A stretch of DNA of 64,000 nt from Burkholderiales bacterium (GTDB lineage: Bacteria > Pseudomonadota > Gammaproteobacteria > Burkholderiales > SG8-41), in the NCBI GenBank assembly GCA_019749945.1, contig JAIEPF010000010.1:62001-126000 (forward strand), in the 5' to 3' direction. Numbering within the stretch: position 1 is the first letter of the stretch; each line of letters begins with the position of its first letter. Under the pieces are notes generated by a model. The model was not told the origin of the DNA, did no database searches, and worked only from the letters and a program-made list of their open reading frames with translations. The position numbers were made by a program, and so were the translations under genes. Shown piece after piece: positions 50,537-58,345 of this stretch.

Positions 50537-50818
50537 ATGACTGGCGAAAAAATGCTGATAGGCGCGGCGCTGCTGCTGTTGCTGGCCGCCGCGGTACTGA
50601 TGATGGTGATGGTGGTGCAGCTGCGGGCAATGCGGCGTGAAGTCGAGGCGACGCGGCTGCAGCTGGCGAAAATGGACTGGGGCGTGATGCTGCTGAATGG
50701 CGTGCAGCAGCTGAAGCAGGCCACGGTCGCGCTGGAGCAGATCGACAAGCGTCTGCAAAAGCTGGAGGCGATCGAGAAAGTGCAGTTGTCGCATATCAAC
50801 CTGCGGCAGGGCGTTTAG
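50537..50818 (+). CDS. Small membrane protein with coiled coil
   Basis: A 93-aa protein: an N-terminal transmembrane helix (LIGAALLLLLAAAVLMMVMV, about residues 7-28), then a charged helix with heptad leucines (VEATRLQLAKMDWGVMLLNG, LKQATVALEQIDKRLQKLEA) that probably forms a coiled coil. Cytoplasmic or periplasmic orientation cannot be told. No family recognised. It is followed immediately by a bidirectional terminator. Confidence 0.65.
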   Translation: MTGEKMLIGAALLLLLAAAVLMMVMVVQLRAMRREVEATRLQLAKMDWGVMLLNGVQQLKQATVALEQIDKRLQKLEAIEKVQLSHINLRQGV

Positions 50819-50830
50819 GATCCGGCATGG

Positions 50831-50859
50831 AAAAAAGCGGCCCGCGGGCCGCTTTTTTT
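50831..50859. terminator. Bidirectional rho-independent terminator
   Basis: A6-GCGGCCC-GC-GGGCCGC-T7: a 13-bp near-perfect stem with U-tracts on both strands. It ends the small membrane protein gene (+) and the FAH-family gene (-). Confidence 0.88.
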
Positions 50860-50875
50860 GTCGCTGCAGCGGTGA

Positions 50876-51823
50876 TTATGGCGCGACGATGCGATTGCGC
50901 AGGATCATGTGCGGCTCCTCGAATGCGCATTCAATGACATCGCCGGGTTTCACGTAGAGCGATTCCGCGTTGGCCTTGCCGACCGCGACGCCGCCCGGCG
51001 CGCCGGTGGCAAACATGTCGCCAGGCTGCAGGTCGAGCAGGCGCGAAAAGTGCGGGATGATGTCCGGCAGTTTCCAGATCTGGTCGCTGGTGTTGACGCG
51101 CATGCGCTGCTCGCCGTTGACGCTGCAGGTGACCCAGATGTTGTACGGATCAGGCACTTCGTCCATGGTGATGATGCAGGGGCCCAGCGGGCCGAAGGAC
51201 GGCGCGTTTTTCGAGGTCCAGAAACGCGAGCCCGAGGCGACTTCGGCTTTCTGCGTGTCGCGGCAGGTCAGATCGTTGAGGATGGTGATGCCGGCGATGT
51301 ACTGCAGCGGGTTGTCGCCGCTGACTTCGTGGGCGCGCTTGCCGAGCACGAACACCAGTTCCGGCTCGTAATCGAGACGGGTCACCGTTTTCGGGCGCGG
51401 CACGTCGGCACCGTGGCCGGTAAGGCAGGAGTTCAGCTTGACGAAGCCGGTCGGCTCCCCGGGCATTTCCTTGATCAGGTCGTTCTTGCGCAGTTCTTCG
51501 AGATGGGTGCGATAGTTCTTGCCGACGCAGAGGAATTTGTCGGCATCGGGAATCGGCGGCAGGTACAGCACGTCGCTGTCCGGCGCCAGCGTGGTTTTGT
51601 CCAGTTTCGCGGTATTTTTTGCTGCGTATTCGAGTACGGCGCGGGCTCGCGCGAGGCCGGCTTCACCCAGCGCCAGCAGGCCTTTCATCGAGGCCGGAAT
51701 GATCTGTTTACCGTCGTCCAGTGCACGCTCGCCGGCGACGAGGTCGAGCATCCTGCCGTCAAGCTGGGCGCCGATGCGCACGGATTGCCGGGCGGAGAGC
51801 AGGGTATAGGTGGCCAAACGCAT
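50876..51823 (-). CDS. Fumarylacetoacetate hydrolase family protein
   Basis: A 315-aa enzyme of the FAH/2-hydroxyhepta-2,4-diene-dioate isomerase family. Metal-ligand motifs are visible: TRLDYEPELVFVLGK (E-x-E, about residues 147-161), GITILNDLTCRD (Asp) and the substrate loop RFWTSKNAPSFGPLGPCI. CVGKNYRTHLEE is the usual N-terminal catalytic-lid segment. It cleaves or isomerises 1,3-diketo or enol acids in aromatic-ring catabolism; the specific substrate is unknown. It has its own ribosome-binding site (GAAGGA) after the LysR terminator. Confidence 0.87.
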   Translation of the reverse strand: MRLATYTLLSARQSVRIGAQLDGRMLDLVAGERALDDGKQIIPASMKGLLALGEAGLARARAVLEYAAKNTAKLDKTTLAPDSDVLYLPPIPDADKFLCVGKNYRTHLEELRKNDLIKEMPGEPTGFVKLNSCLTGHGADVPRPKTVTRLDYEPELVFVLGKRAHEVSGDNPLQYIAGITILNDLTCRDTQKAEVASGSRFWTSKNAPSFGPLGPCIITMDEVPDPYNIWVTCSVNGEQRMRVNTSDQIWKLPDIIPHFSRLLDLQPGDMFATGAPGGVAVGKANAESLYVKPGDVIECAFEEPHMILRNRIVAP

Positions 51824-51838
51824 TGCGGAATCCTTCGT

Positions 51839-51875
51839 AAAAAAAAGCCAACGGCGCGATGGGCGCGCCGTTGGC
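51839..51875 (-). terminator. Rho-independent terminator of the LysR gene
   Basis: On the minus strand GCCAACGGCGCG pairs with CGCGCCGTTGGC (12 bp, 5-base loop), followed by T8. It separates the LysR gene from the FAH-family gene. Confidence 0.9.
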
Positions 51876-51963
51876 GGGGAATGATCAAAAAATCAGATCA
51901 CGACAATCACGGTCAAGGCAGTCATTTTACGGTTTTGACCGGATTTTTCCAGTTTCCCGGGGA

Positions 51964-52911
51964 TCAGGGTTTGCCCAGGTGATCAAACACCAGCGTTTTG
52001 GCCACCCTGCGCGTGAAGTCCATGAAACCTTGTGCGACCACCGGCAGCTGCTTGCCGACCGGATAGACAAAAACCCAATGGTGTTCTATCGGAAAACCTT
52101 CAACGTCGAGCACGGCGAGCTGCTCGTGCGATACGTCCAGACCGAGGGTATAGCGTGACATGATCGAAACGCCCAGGCCGGCGATAATCGCCTGCTTGAT
52201 GGCTTCGTTGGTCGACAGTTCCATGCGGACTTTTGGTTCGCAGCCGTGTTCCGCAAATGCCTGGAGCGAAATCATGCGCGTACCGGATCCCGATTCGCGC
52301 ATCAGGAAGGGTTCCTCGGCAAATCGCGCGAAGGGAATCTTCTTTTCCCCGGCCAGCGGGTGGTTTGCATTGGCATACGGCACCATTGGATTGGGCAGGA
52401 TGACCTGGGTCACCACATCCGCATCGCTGGGTGGACTGGCAAAGATGTAGAGGTCGTCCATGTTTTTCGACATGCGTTCCAGCAGCTCCGCCCGGTTGTG
52501 GATTTGCAGTGAGACCTCGACATTCGGATGCTGTTTGACGAATTCGGCCAGTACGCGCGGCGCAAAATACTTGCCGGTGGTGCTGACGGCGAGCTGCAGC
52601 CGTCCCGAACTCATGCCGCGGATATTGGCGAGATCCTGCTCCACCTTGGCCAGCGTGCTGAAAACATCGTGGCAGCTGGCTTGCAGCACCCGGCCGGCTT
52701 CGGTGAGGTAGATGCTCTTGCCGATCTGTTCAATCAGCGGCAGGCCGACGGTTTCAGAAAGCTTTTTCATTTGCACGGAAACCGTGGGTTGCGCCATGTA
52801 AAGCTCTTCCGCAGCCTTGGTGAAGCTGCCAAGCCGGGCAACGGCCTCGAATACGCTGAGTTGCGGCAACGTGCCGTGCTTGAGATAGCGGCGGATCTTT
52901 GTTTGCACCAT
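51964..52911 (-). CDS. LysR-family regulator (CbbR-type) behind a Mn2+ riboswitch
   Basis: A 315-aa LysR protein. The HTH lies at LGSFTKAAEELYMAQPTVSV (about residues 27-46). The effector domain has SGRLQLAVSTTGKYFAPRVL, FLMRESGSGTRMIS and [20 protein letters not shown], CbbR-type features. No cbb genes are adjacent. Its 5' leader carries a complete yybP-ykoY aptamer and terminator (53009-53160), so expression should respond to manganese. That is unusual for a LysR gene. Start ATG 52911 is preceded by AAAGGA. Confidence 0.88.
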   Translation of the reverse strand: MVQTKIRRYLKHGTLPQLSVFEAVARLGSFTKAAEELYMAQPTVSVQMKKLSETVGLPLIEQIGKSIYLTEAGRVLQASCHDVFSTLAKVEQDLANIRGMSSGRLQLAVSTTGKYFAPRVLAEFVKQHPNVEVSLQIHNRAELLERMSKNMDDLYIFASPPSDADVVTQVILPNPMVPYANANHPLAGEKKIPFARFAEEPFLMRESGSGTRMISLQAFAEHGCEPKVRMELSTNEAIKQAIIAGLGVSIMSRYTLGLDVSHEQLAVLDVEGFPIEHHWVFVYPVGKQLPVVAQGFMDFTRRVAKTLVFDHLGKP

Positions 52912-53008
52912 GTCAGTCCTTTCGATGTAAGCGTACGTCCACCACGCTGTTCAATTCAAGCTGAACAGCGCGACCTTCACCTCGGACGGACAGGCCTGGG
53001 ACGGCCAT

Positions 53009-53040
53009 AAAAAAAGACCTTGCCCGTGCAGGCAAAGGTC
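53009..53040 (-). terminator. Expression-platform terminator of the minus-strand riboswitch
   Basis: Minus strand: GACCTTTGCC pairs with GGGCAAGGTC around a short loop, followed by T7. The 5' half contains the CCTTT that also closes aptamer helix P1 (with AAAGG), so aptamer folding and termination are mutually exclusive. Ligand binding should therefore prevent termination. Confidence 0.85.
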
Positions 53041-53160
53041 TCGCTTACAACAATATGACCGACACGGTCATGATTGGTTGCCAACGGAGCCGGGAACCGC
53101 AAAGGATTCCGAATTGACGACCCGTCATTGCAGCTTGCGCTGCAAAAGCTACTCCCCTTT
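53034..53160 (-). ncRNA. yybP-ykoY manganese riboswitch upstream of the LysR gene
   Basis: Read on the minus strand, the conserved elements are in order: P1 AAAGG, GGGGAGTAGC (53148-53157), CGTCAATTCGG, GGTTCCCGGCTCCGTTGGCA, GTAAGCGAGACC and closing CCTTT. They align with those of the plus-strand copy at 53606-53719 (GGGGAGTAGC, CGTCAATACGG, CCCCGGCAGCATTGGCA, GCAAGCGAGACC). The class senses Mn2+ and normally controls Mn exporters (MntP, TerC/Alx, P-ATPases). Here the next gene downstream is LysR, 97 bases after the terminator. A 31-codon frame (53008 to 52913) lies between but has no ribosome-binding site. Confidence 0.85.
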
Positions 53161-53515
53161 GGAGGGAACCCGCGTTTTAACGCGTGCGGACTTATTAAAA
53201 CACATGATGGTTTGCATAACAAGACATTGCCTGGTCCGGGCTGTATTGCGCGCCTCAGGAGGCTGCCGCCGCCAGGATTTCACCGTACGGCGACAAATTA
53301 TTACAAAACATAATTGTAACGGTATAAAAAGTTAAATATAGCTGCGCTTCAAGGAAGCGCCCGATCACGCTGCGCTGCAGCGCCATCGACAAATCATTCC
53401 ACGGCAAGCGCAGTTCAACGGGGCATCGGCAACAAACTTTTCATTAATTAATGATCACCATCATATTCATCTAAATTTAATGCGATATGTAATGCAGTCA
53501 ATTGCGAAACTTCAT
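53161..53515. other. AT-rich spacer between two divergent riboswitches
   Basis: No gene is supported in these 355 bases. The left part contains a CGCG-TTTTAA-CGCG hairpin (about 53170-53184). AT-rich blocks at about 53290-53340 and 53440-53490 are plausible promoter zones for the minus- and plus-strand leaders. Short inverted repeats such as GCGCTTC-AAGGAAGCGC at about 53344-53360 are also present. Confidence 0.4.
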
Positions 53516-53544
53516 TTAACTTGTGCGTTTATCAAACTGATAAT
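53516..53544 (+). promoter_or_regulatory. Candidate sigma-70 promoter for the terC leader
   Basis: TTAACT (53516-53521) and GATAAT (53539-53544) with a 17-base spacer. Transcription would begin near 53551, giving a 5' leader of about 228 bases that includes the whole plus-strand riboswitch. Confidence 0.5.
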
Positions 53545-53605
53545 CCACACGTGCGCTGAGGCTTGCGCATGCGATCCGCAGGTGTTGCATCTGCGCGGTT
53601 GCAAT

Positions 53606-53719
53606 GACCGGGGGAGTAGCTTCGGCGGCGAGAGTCTGGTGCCGCATGTGATGTTGCCGTCAATACGGGATTTATCCCCGGCAGCATTGGCAGCCTTCAG
53701 GCTGCAAGCGAGACCGGGT
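53606..53719 (+). ncRNA. yybP-ykoY manganese riboswitch upstream of terC
   Basis: Conserved elements are in order: GGGGAGTAGC (53611-53620), CCGTCAATACGG (53657-53668), CCCCGGCAGCATTGGCAG (53676-53693) and GCAAGCGAGACC (53704-53715), closed by a CCGG/CCGG P1. The class binds Mn2+ and commonly precedes terC/alx genes, as here. No T-run terminator follows, so control is probably at translation of the GAAGGAG-led terC start (53779). Confidence 0.88.
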
Positions 53720-53778
53720 TGTGAGGGCGTGGAGAATACGCTACGCAATTTGATCTCGACTTTGAAGGAGTGAAGAAC

Positions 53779-55044
53779 ATGGACATACTCTCTGCTGAAT
53801 TTCTGTCGGCGTTACTGGCGATTGTCATCATCGATCTCGTGCTGGCGGGTGACAACGCGATCGTAATCGCGCTTGCCGCACGCAATTTACCAGCTGAGCA
53901 TCGAACAAAAGCTATTGTCTGGGGCACATTCGGCGCCATTGCCGTGCGTACCGCAATGACGCTGGTGGTGGTGTGGCTGCTGAAAATCCCCGGCCTGTTG
54001 CTGCTGGGCGGTGCGCTGCTGGTCTGGATTGCCTGGAAATTGCTGGCCGACAAGGACGAGTCGGAACATCAAGTCAGTCCCGCGAGTAATTTCTGGGGGG
54101 CAATGAAAACCATCGTTGTGGCTGATGCCGTGATGGGCCTGGACAATGTACTGGCGGTGGCCGGTGCGGCACAGGGCAGTTTTGTGCTGGTGGTCCTCGG
54201 GCTGCTGATCAGCATCCCGATTGTAATCTGGGGCAGCCAGCTGATCCTGAAGTATGTCGAACGTTATCCGGTGATTGTCTACATCGGCGGTGCCGTGCTG
54301 GCCTGGACGGCCGCCAAGATGATGATCAGCGAGCCGCTGGTAAAAGCCTATTTCGAGGGCCATCCATTATTGACCGGCCTGGTTTATGTGGTCGTTATTG
54401 CCGGGGTGCTCGGTACGGGATTCTGGGCAAACCATGTCAGGGCACGCGCCCGCGTGGCGAACCATGTTGTCGATTTGGCAATCATGCCCGGCGCCGATTC
54501 CGGTGCCGGCAATACTGGCAAACAAGGAGGTGCAACCATGATCAAGATACTGCTTCCGGTAGATGGTTCGGCGAACGCATTGCATGCGGTTCGTCATGTG
54601 GTCAACCGTTTCCTCGGCGACTCGGCAATGGAGGTACACCTGTTGCATGTGCGGGCTCCGCTGTCACAGCACATTGCCAGATTCGTCAGCAAGCGTGACC
54701 GTGAAAACTTCCACAAGGATGAGGCTGAGCGGGCGTTGGCACCGGCGCGTGAGTTGCTGAACCAGTTCGGTGTGCCGCATGCCGAACATGTCGAGCTGGG
54801 CGAAAAAGCGGCAACCATCCATCGACTTGCCCAGCGCCTGCGCGTCAACCAGATCGTGATGGGCACGGCGCGCAAAAACTCGATTACCCGCATGATCGAG
54901 GATTCGCTGACCAACCGGGTGATCGAGATTGCCCAAGTGCCGGTGGAAATCGTGGCGGGGCAGTCGGTGTCCAAGCTGGAGCGTTACGGGGTGCCTGCCG
55001 GCGTCGGTGCGGCGGTGGCCTTCCTGCTGGTCGCTGCCGACTGA
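53779..55044 (+). CDS. terC: TerC-family Mn exporter fused to a UspA domain
   Basis: A 421-aa protein, start ATG 53779 eight bases after GAAGGAG. Residues about 1-235 are a TerC/YjbE membrane domain with about seven helices: IDLVLAGDNAIVIALAARN and the second acidic motif VADAVMGLDNVLAVAGAAQG are the metal-path signatures. Residues about 254-395 form a UspA domain (IKILLPVDGSANALHAVRHV, VMGTARKNSITRMIEDS, G-x2-G-x9-S/N type). The domains are joined without a stop. An internal AAGGAGG plus ATG at 54538, in frame, could also yield a free UspA protein. TerC proteins export Mn2+; the riboswitch upstream fits. Confidence 0.85.
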   Translation: MDILSAEFLSALLAIVIIDLVLAGDNAIVIALAARNLPAEHRTKAIVWGTFGAIAVRTAMTLVVVWLLKIPGLLLLGGALLVWIAWKLLADKDESEHQVSPASNFWGAMKTIVVADAVMGLDNVLAVAGAAQGSFVLVVLGLLISIPIVIWGSQLILKYVERYPVIVYIGGAVLAWTAAKMMISEPLVKAYFEGHPLLTGLVYVVVIAGVLGTGFWANHVRARARVANHVVDLAIMPGADSGAGNTGKQGGATMIKILLPVDGSANALHAVRHVVNRFLGDSAMEVHLLHVRAPLSQHIARFVSKRDRENFHKDEAERALAPARELLNQFGVPHAEHVELGEKAATIHRLAQRLRVNQIVMGTARKNSITRMIEDSLTNRVIEIAQVPVEIVAGQSVSKLERYGVPAGVGAAVAFLLVAAD

Positions 55045-55063
55045 CCGCAAACGCAAAGTCCGC

Positions 55064-55098
55064 AAAAAAGCCCCGCTGTTTCCGGTGGGGCTTTTTTT
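55064..55098. terminator. Bidirectional rho-independent terminator
   Basis: A6-GCCCC pairs with GGGGC-T7 around a loop of about 12 bases, with U-tracts on both strands. It lies between terC-usp (+) and ppa (-). Confidence 0.8.
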
Positions 55099-55118
55099 AT
55101 GCTTACGGAACTGAAACT

Positions 55119-55667
55119 TCAGAAATTCGGTTTGCGCGAAGCCTGCTCGTAACCTTTGACGCCGCTGACGATTTCCTGTGCTGCCTCAGCCGCACCCACC
55201 CAGCCCAGCACCTTGACCCATTTGCCGGGTTCGAGATCCTTGTAGTGCTGGAAAAAATGCGCGATCTGGGCCAGCGTGCCCTGTGTCAGGTCGTCCGGCG
55301 AGCGGATGCCGGCGTAAAGCGGCGTCAATTTGTCGATCGGCACCGCGAGGATTTTGGTGTCGTTGCCGGCCTCGTCCTCCATTTTCAGCATGCCCACCGG
55401 CCGGCAGCGCACCACCACGCCGGTGATCAGCGGCACCGGCGACAGCACCAGCACGTCCACCGGATCGCCGTCGCCGGACAGGGTGTGCGGCACATAACCG
55501 TAATTGCACGGGTAACGCATCGCCGTCGACATGAAACGGTCGACGAACATCGCGCCGGTGGTTTTTTCCATTTCGTATTTGATCGGCTCGGCGTGCATCG
55601 GGATTTCAATGATTACGTTGAAATCGTCGGGCACGTCGTAGCCGGAGCTGACCCGGTCCAGGTTCAC
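55119..55667 (-). CDS. ppa: Soluble inorganic pyrophosphatase (family I)
   Basis: A 182-aa family I PPase that hydrolyses PPi to phosphate. Signatures: [39 protein letters not shown] (the D-x-D-P-x-D metal motif is in [11 protein letters not shown]), [14 protein letters not shown] and [12 protein letters not shown]. Length is normal for the hexameric bacterial enzyme. It coexists with a membrane H+-PPase and a PPi-type phosphofructokinase at 58-62 kb, so PPi has three competing uses. Confidence 0.95.
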   Translation of the reverse strand: MNLDRVSSGYDVPDDFNVIIEIPMHAEPIKYEMEKTTGAMFVDRFMSTAMRYPCNYGYVPHTLSGDGDPVDVLVLSPVPLITGVVVRCRPVGMLKMEDEAGNDTKILAVPIDKLTPLYAGIRSPDDLTQGTLAQIAHFFQHYKDLEPGKWVKVLGWVGAAEAAQEIVSGVKGYEQASRKPNF

Positions 55668-55795
55668 GGTATTTTCCTCGGCAAGGGGATCACATTATAG
55701 CTTCGCCAGTCCGGCGGGCGTGCACCGCGTGCTAGCATCGTGGTTCCGTTCCATCGCTTTTACCCCAGCCCCATTCATTCCTCACGGAGCCATAC

Positions 55796-56386
55796 ATGAA
55801 ACTGTACATCACCCCCACTTCCGGCAACGCCTGGAAAGTGCGCCTGCTGCTGTCGATGCTGAAGCTGCCCTTCGAGACCGTGGTGCTCGATACCGAGAAA
55901 AAAGAACACAAGACGCCGGAATTCCTCAAGCTCAATCCGCGCGGCCAGGTGCCGGTGCTGGTGGACGGGGAGCAGGTGTTCTGGGATTCGACGGCCTGCC
56001 TGGTTTATCTCGCGCGCAAGCATGGCGGCGAACAATGGCTGCCGATGGATGCGGCGGGCATGGCCGGAGTGCAGCAATGGCTGGCGCTGTCGAACAACGA
56101 GCTGCATTACGGACTGCAATGGGCGCGCGGCAAAAAAATCGGCATTCGCGCGATCGGCGACTATGAAGAATACGCCGCCTATGGCCGCAATGGCCTTGCC
56201 GTGCTGGAAAGCCGGCTGAAAAACAACCAATGGCTGGTCGGCAGCCGGCCGACCATCGCCGACCTCGCCTGCTATTGTTATACCGCGGTGTCGCCGGAAG
56301 GCGGTTTTGACCTCGCTGCGTATCCGGGTGTTTCTGCCTGGCTCAAGCGCATCGAGGCCCTGCCGGGCTGGATCAAGCGCGTCTGA
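55796..56386 (+). CDS. Glutathione S-transferase
   Basis: A 196-aa GST. The N-terminal thioredoxin-fold domain reads MKLYITPTSGNAWKVRLLLS with the cis-Pro segment GQVPVLVDGEQ and the glutathione-binding WDSTACLVYLAR. An alpha-helical C-terminal domain has the N-capping-type motif RPTIADLACYCYT. Active-site Ser lies in TPTSGNAWK. Substrate unknown. The FIST gene starts 11 bases downstream and is probably cotranscribed. Confidence 0.88.
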   Translation: MKLYITPTSGNAWKVRLLLSMLKLPFETVVLDTEKKEHKTPEFLKLNPRGQVPVLVDGEQVFWDSTACLVYLARKHGGEQWLPMDAAGMAGVQQWLALSNNELHYGLQWARGKKIGIRAIGDYEEYAAYGRNGLAVLESRLKNNQWLVGSRPTIADLACYCYTAVSPEGGFDLAAYPGVSAWLKRIEALPGWIKRV

Positions 56387-56396
56387 GGCGCCGGCC

Positions 56397-57518
56397 GTGA
56401 CCGGATTCCGCCACGGACACGCCGCAGCCGCCGACTGGCGGACCGCGGCGCAGGACTGCCTTGCGCAACTCGATGCGGACAAAAACAAGGGTGGCGGAAA
56501 CCTGGGTTTTCTTTATGTGACGGATTTTTTCGCCGATGCGCTGCCGGACATCCATCGCCATTTTGCCGCGGCAACCGGTGTGGCGCACTGGGTGGGCACG
56601 GTGGGCATCGGCATCTGCGCCACCGGTGTGGAATATCTCGATGAGCCCGCGATTGTCGCGATGATCGGTGATTTTCCGCCAGACAGTTTTCGCGTGTTCG
56701 GCGCCGTTTCCGGACCGGCGCAGATCCAGTCCGCCGACTTGCGGTGCGGCGAGGCGCCGGCAAGCATCGCCGTGGTCCATGCCGATCCGCTGGCCGGTGA
56801 CATCGCACAGCAGCTCCGCCTGCTCGCCAAACGCACCGATAGCGGGTTCCTGATGGGCGGTCTGGCCAGTTCGCGCGGGCCCACCAATCCGCTGCTGGCC
56901 GATGGTGTGGAGCAGGGCGGCATGTCGGGCGTGGCTTTTTCCGACGCGGTGATCGTGGCGACGCGGCTGACCCAGGGCTGCGCGCCGCTCAGTCCGGCGC
57001 ATGAAATCACCGGCGCCCAGAACAACATCGTGGTCGAACTCGACGGCCGTCCCGCGCTGGAGGTGCTGCGCGCCGATGTCGGCATCATCGCCAACGAGGA
57101 ACTGGCGCAGCTCGGCGGGCAGATTTTTGTCGGGCTGTCCGTTCCCGGCAGCGATACCGGCGAATACCTGGTGCGCAACCTGATTGGCATTGATCCCGGC
57201 AACAAGCTGATTGCCATCGGCGACCACGCGCGCAAGGGGCAGCGCCTGCAGTTCTGCCGCCGCGACCACGAAACGGCGCGTGCCGACATGACCCGCATGC
57301 TGGACAGCATCCGTGAGGGTTTGTACACCAGCCCGCGCGGCGCACTGTATTACTCCTGCCTCGGACGCGGCGGCGCCTTGCTCGGCGGAAAATCCGAGGA
57401 ACTGAAAATGATCCGGTCGGCGCTCGGTGACGTGCCGCTCGCCGGTTTTTTCTGCAACGGTGAAATTTCGCACAACAGGCTCTATGGCTATACTGGGGTG
57501 CTGACATTGTTCCTCTGA
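56397..57518 (+). CDS. FIST-domain sensor protein
   Basis: A 373-aa soluble protein. I start at GTG 56397 (VTGFRHGHAAAADWRTAAQD), 11 bases after the GST stop, since the frame further upstream lies inside GST. FIST N-terminal domain: GFLYVTDFFADALP, GTVGIGICATGVEY. FIST_C domain: RPALEVL and the closing GFFCNGEISHNRLYGYTGVL. FIST domains are proposed small-ligand (amino-acid-like) sensors, usually fused to signalling modules. This one stands alone, so its output is unclear. Confidence 0.85.
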   Translation: MTGFRHGHAAAADWRTAAQDCLAQLDADKNKGGGNLGFLYVTDFFADALPDIHRHFAAATGVAHWVGTVGIGICATGVEYLDEPAIVAMIGDFPPDSFRVFGAVSGPAQIQSADLRCGEAPASIAVVHADPLAGDIAQQLRLLAKRTDSGFLMGGLASSRGPTNPLLADGVEQGGMSGVAFSDAVIVATRLTQGCAPLSPAHEITGAQNNIVVELDGRPALEVLRADVGIIANEELAQLGGQIFVGLSVPGSDTGEYLVRNLIGIDPGNKLIAIGDHARKGQRLQFCRRDHETARADMTRMLDSIREGLYTSPRGALYYSCLGRGGALLGGKSEELKMIRSALGDVPLAGFFCNGEISHNRLYGYTGVLTLFL

Positions 57519-57551
57519 AGCTGTTCCCATGATGGTATTGCAGGAGTAGTC

Positions 57552-58283
57552 ATGCCACTCACGCGCTTCCTCGCCGAACTCAGCCTGACCTGGCTCGACA
57601 TCGCGGCCAGCCTGTTTTTTGTTTTGTCCTGGACCGGCTATGCCCTGTTTGCCGAGTGGCGGGCCAAATCCGTGCCGACGCTGCACAGTACCATGGACGG
57701 TTTCCGCCGGGAATGGATGGTGCGCATGATCGAGCGTGAAAACCGCATGGTTGACGTCAACATCATGCGCAACCTGACCCGCAGCTCGCAGTTTTTCGCC
57801 TCGACCACGATGCTGGTGCTGGGTGCGCTGATCGCATTGCTGGGTTATGTGCAGCAGGCGATGGACGTGGTGTCCGGGCTGCCGTTCACGGTCAAGGCTT
57901 CGCAGCGGCTGCTCGAAATCAAGATCGTGCTGCTGGTGCTGATTTTTGTGTATGCGTTTTTCAAGTTTTCGTGGGCAATCCGCCAGCTCGGTTTCTGCTC
58001 GACGCTGGTCGGCGCCGCACCCCGGCAGCCCAGGGACAACCCCGAGCAGTACGCCGCCGACATCAACCGCCTGGCGCTGGTGACCTCGTACGCGGGCACC
58101 AATTTCAACCACGGCCTGCGCGCCTACTACTTTGCGCTGGCGGCGATGACCTGGTTCCTGCACCCCTACCTGATGATGATTGCAACGGCGTGGGTGGTGT
58201 ACATTCTTTATCATCGCGAGTTCGAGTCGCGTACGCTGTATGCGCTGATCGGCAACGATACTTCGCCGCAGATCAGGACCTGA
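57552..58283 (+). CDS. DUF599-family membrane protein
   Basis: A 243-aa inner-membrane protein, start after GCAGGAG. About four hydrophobic segments: WLDIAASLFFVLSWTGYALF (about 15-34), STTMLVLGALIALLGYV (about 82-98), LEIKIVLLVLIFVYAFFKF (about 118-136) and a C-terminal pair near 190-225 (ALAAMTWFLHPYLMMIATAW). The loop VRMIERENRMVDVNIMRNL is the DUF599 signature. Function unknown. A terminator follows at 58299-58328. Confidence 0.8.
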   Translation: MPLTRFLAELSLTWLDIAASLFFVLSWTGYALFAEWRAKSVPTLHSTMDGFRREWMVRMIERENRMVDVNIMRNLTRSSQFFASTTMLVLGALIALLGYVQQAMDVVSGLPFTVKASQRLLEIKIVLLVLIFVYAFFKFSWAIRQLGFCSTLVGAAPRQPRDNPEQYAADINRLALVTSYAGTNFNHGLRAYYFALAAMTWFLHPYLMMIATAWVVYILYHREFESRTLYALIGNDTSPQIRT

Positions 58284-58298
58284 AGTGGTTGCACAAAT

Positions 58299-58328
58299 AA
58301 AAACGGCCGGGTTGTCCCGGCCGTTTTT
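58299..58328. terminator. Bidirectional rho-independent terminator
   Basis: A5-CGGCCGGG pairs with CCCGGCCG-T5 around a TTGT loop; a 13-bp stem. It ends both the DUF599 gene (+) and hppA (-). Confidence 0.88.
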
Positions 58329-58345
58329 ACTGGATCCCTTGCCGT

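Noticed and set aside
52913-53008. 31-codon frame between the minus-strand riboswitch terminator and the LysR gene
   Set aside because: It starts directly after the T-run with no ribosome-binding site; probably chance, though its stop is one base from the LysR start.
56373-58214. 613-aa minus-strand frame
   Set aside because: It is antisense to the FIST and DUF599 genes, and both sense proteins have clear family motifs.
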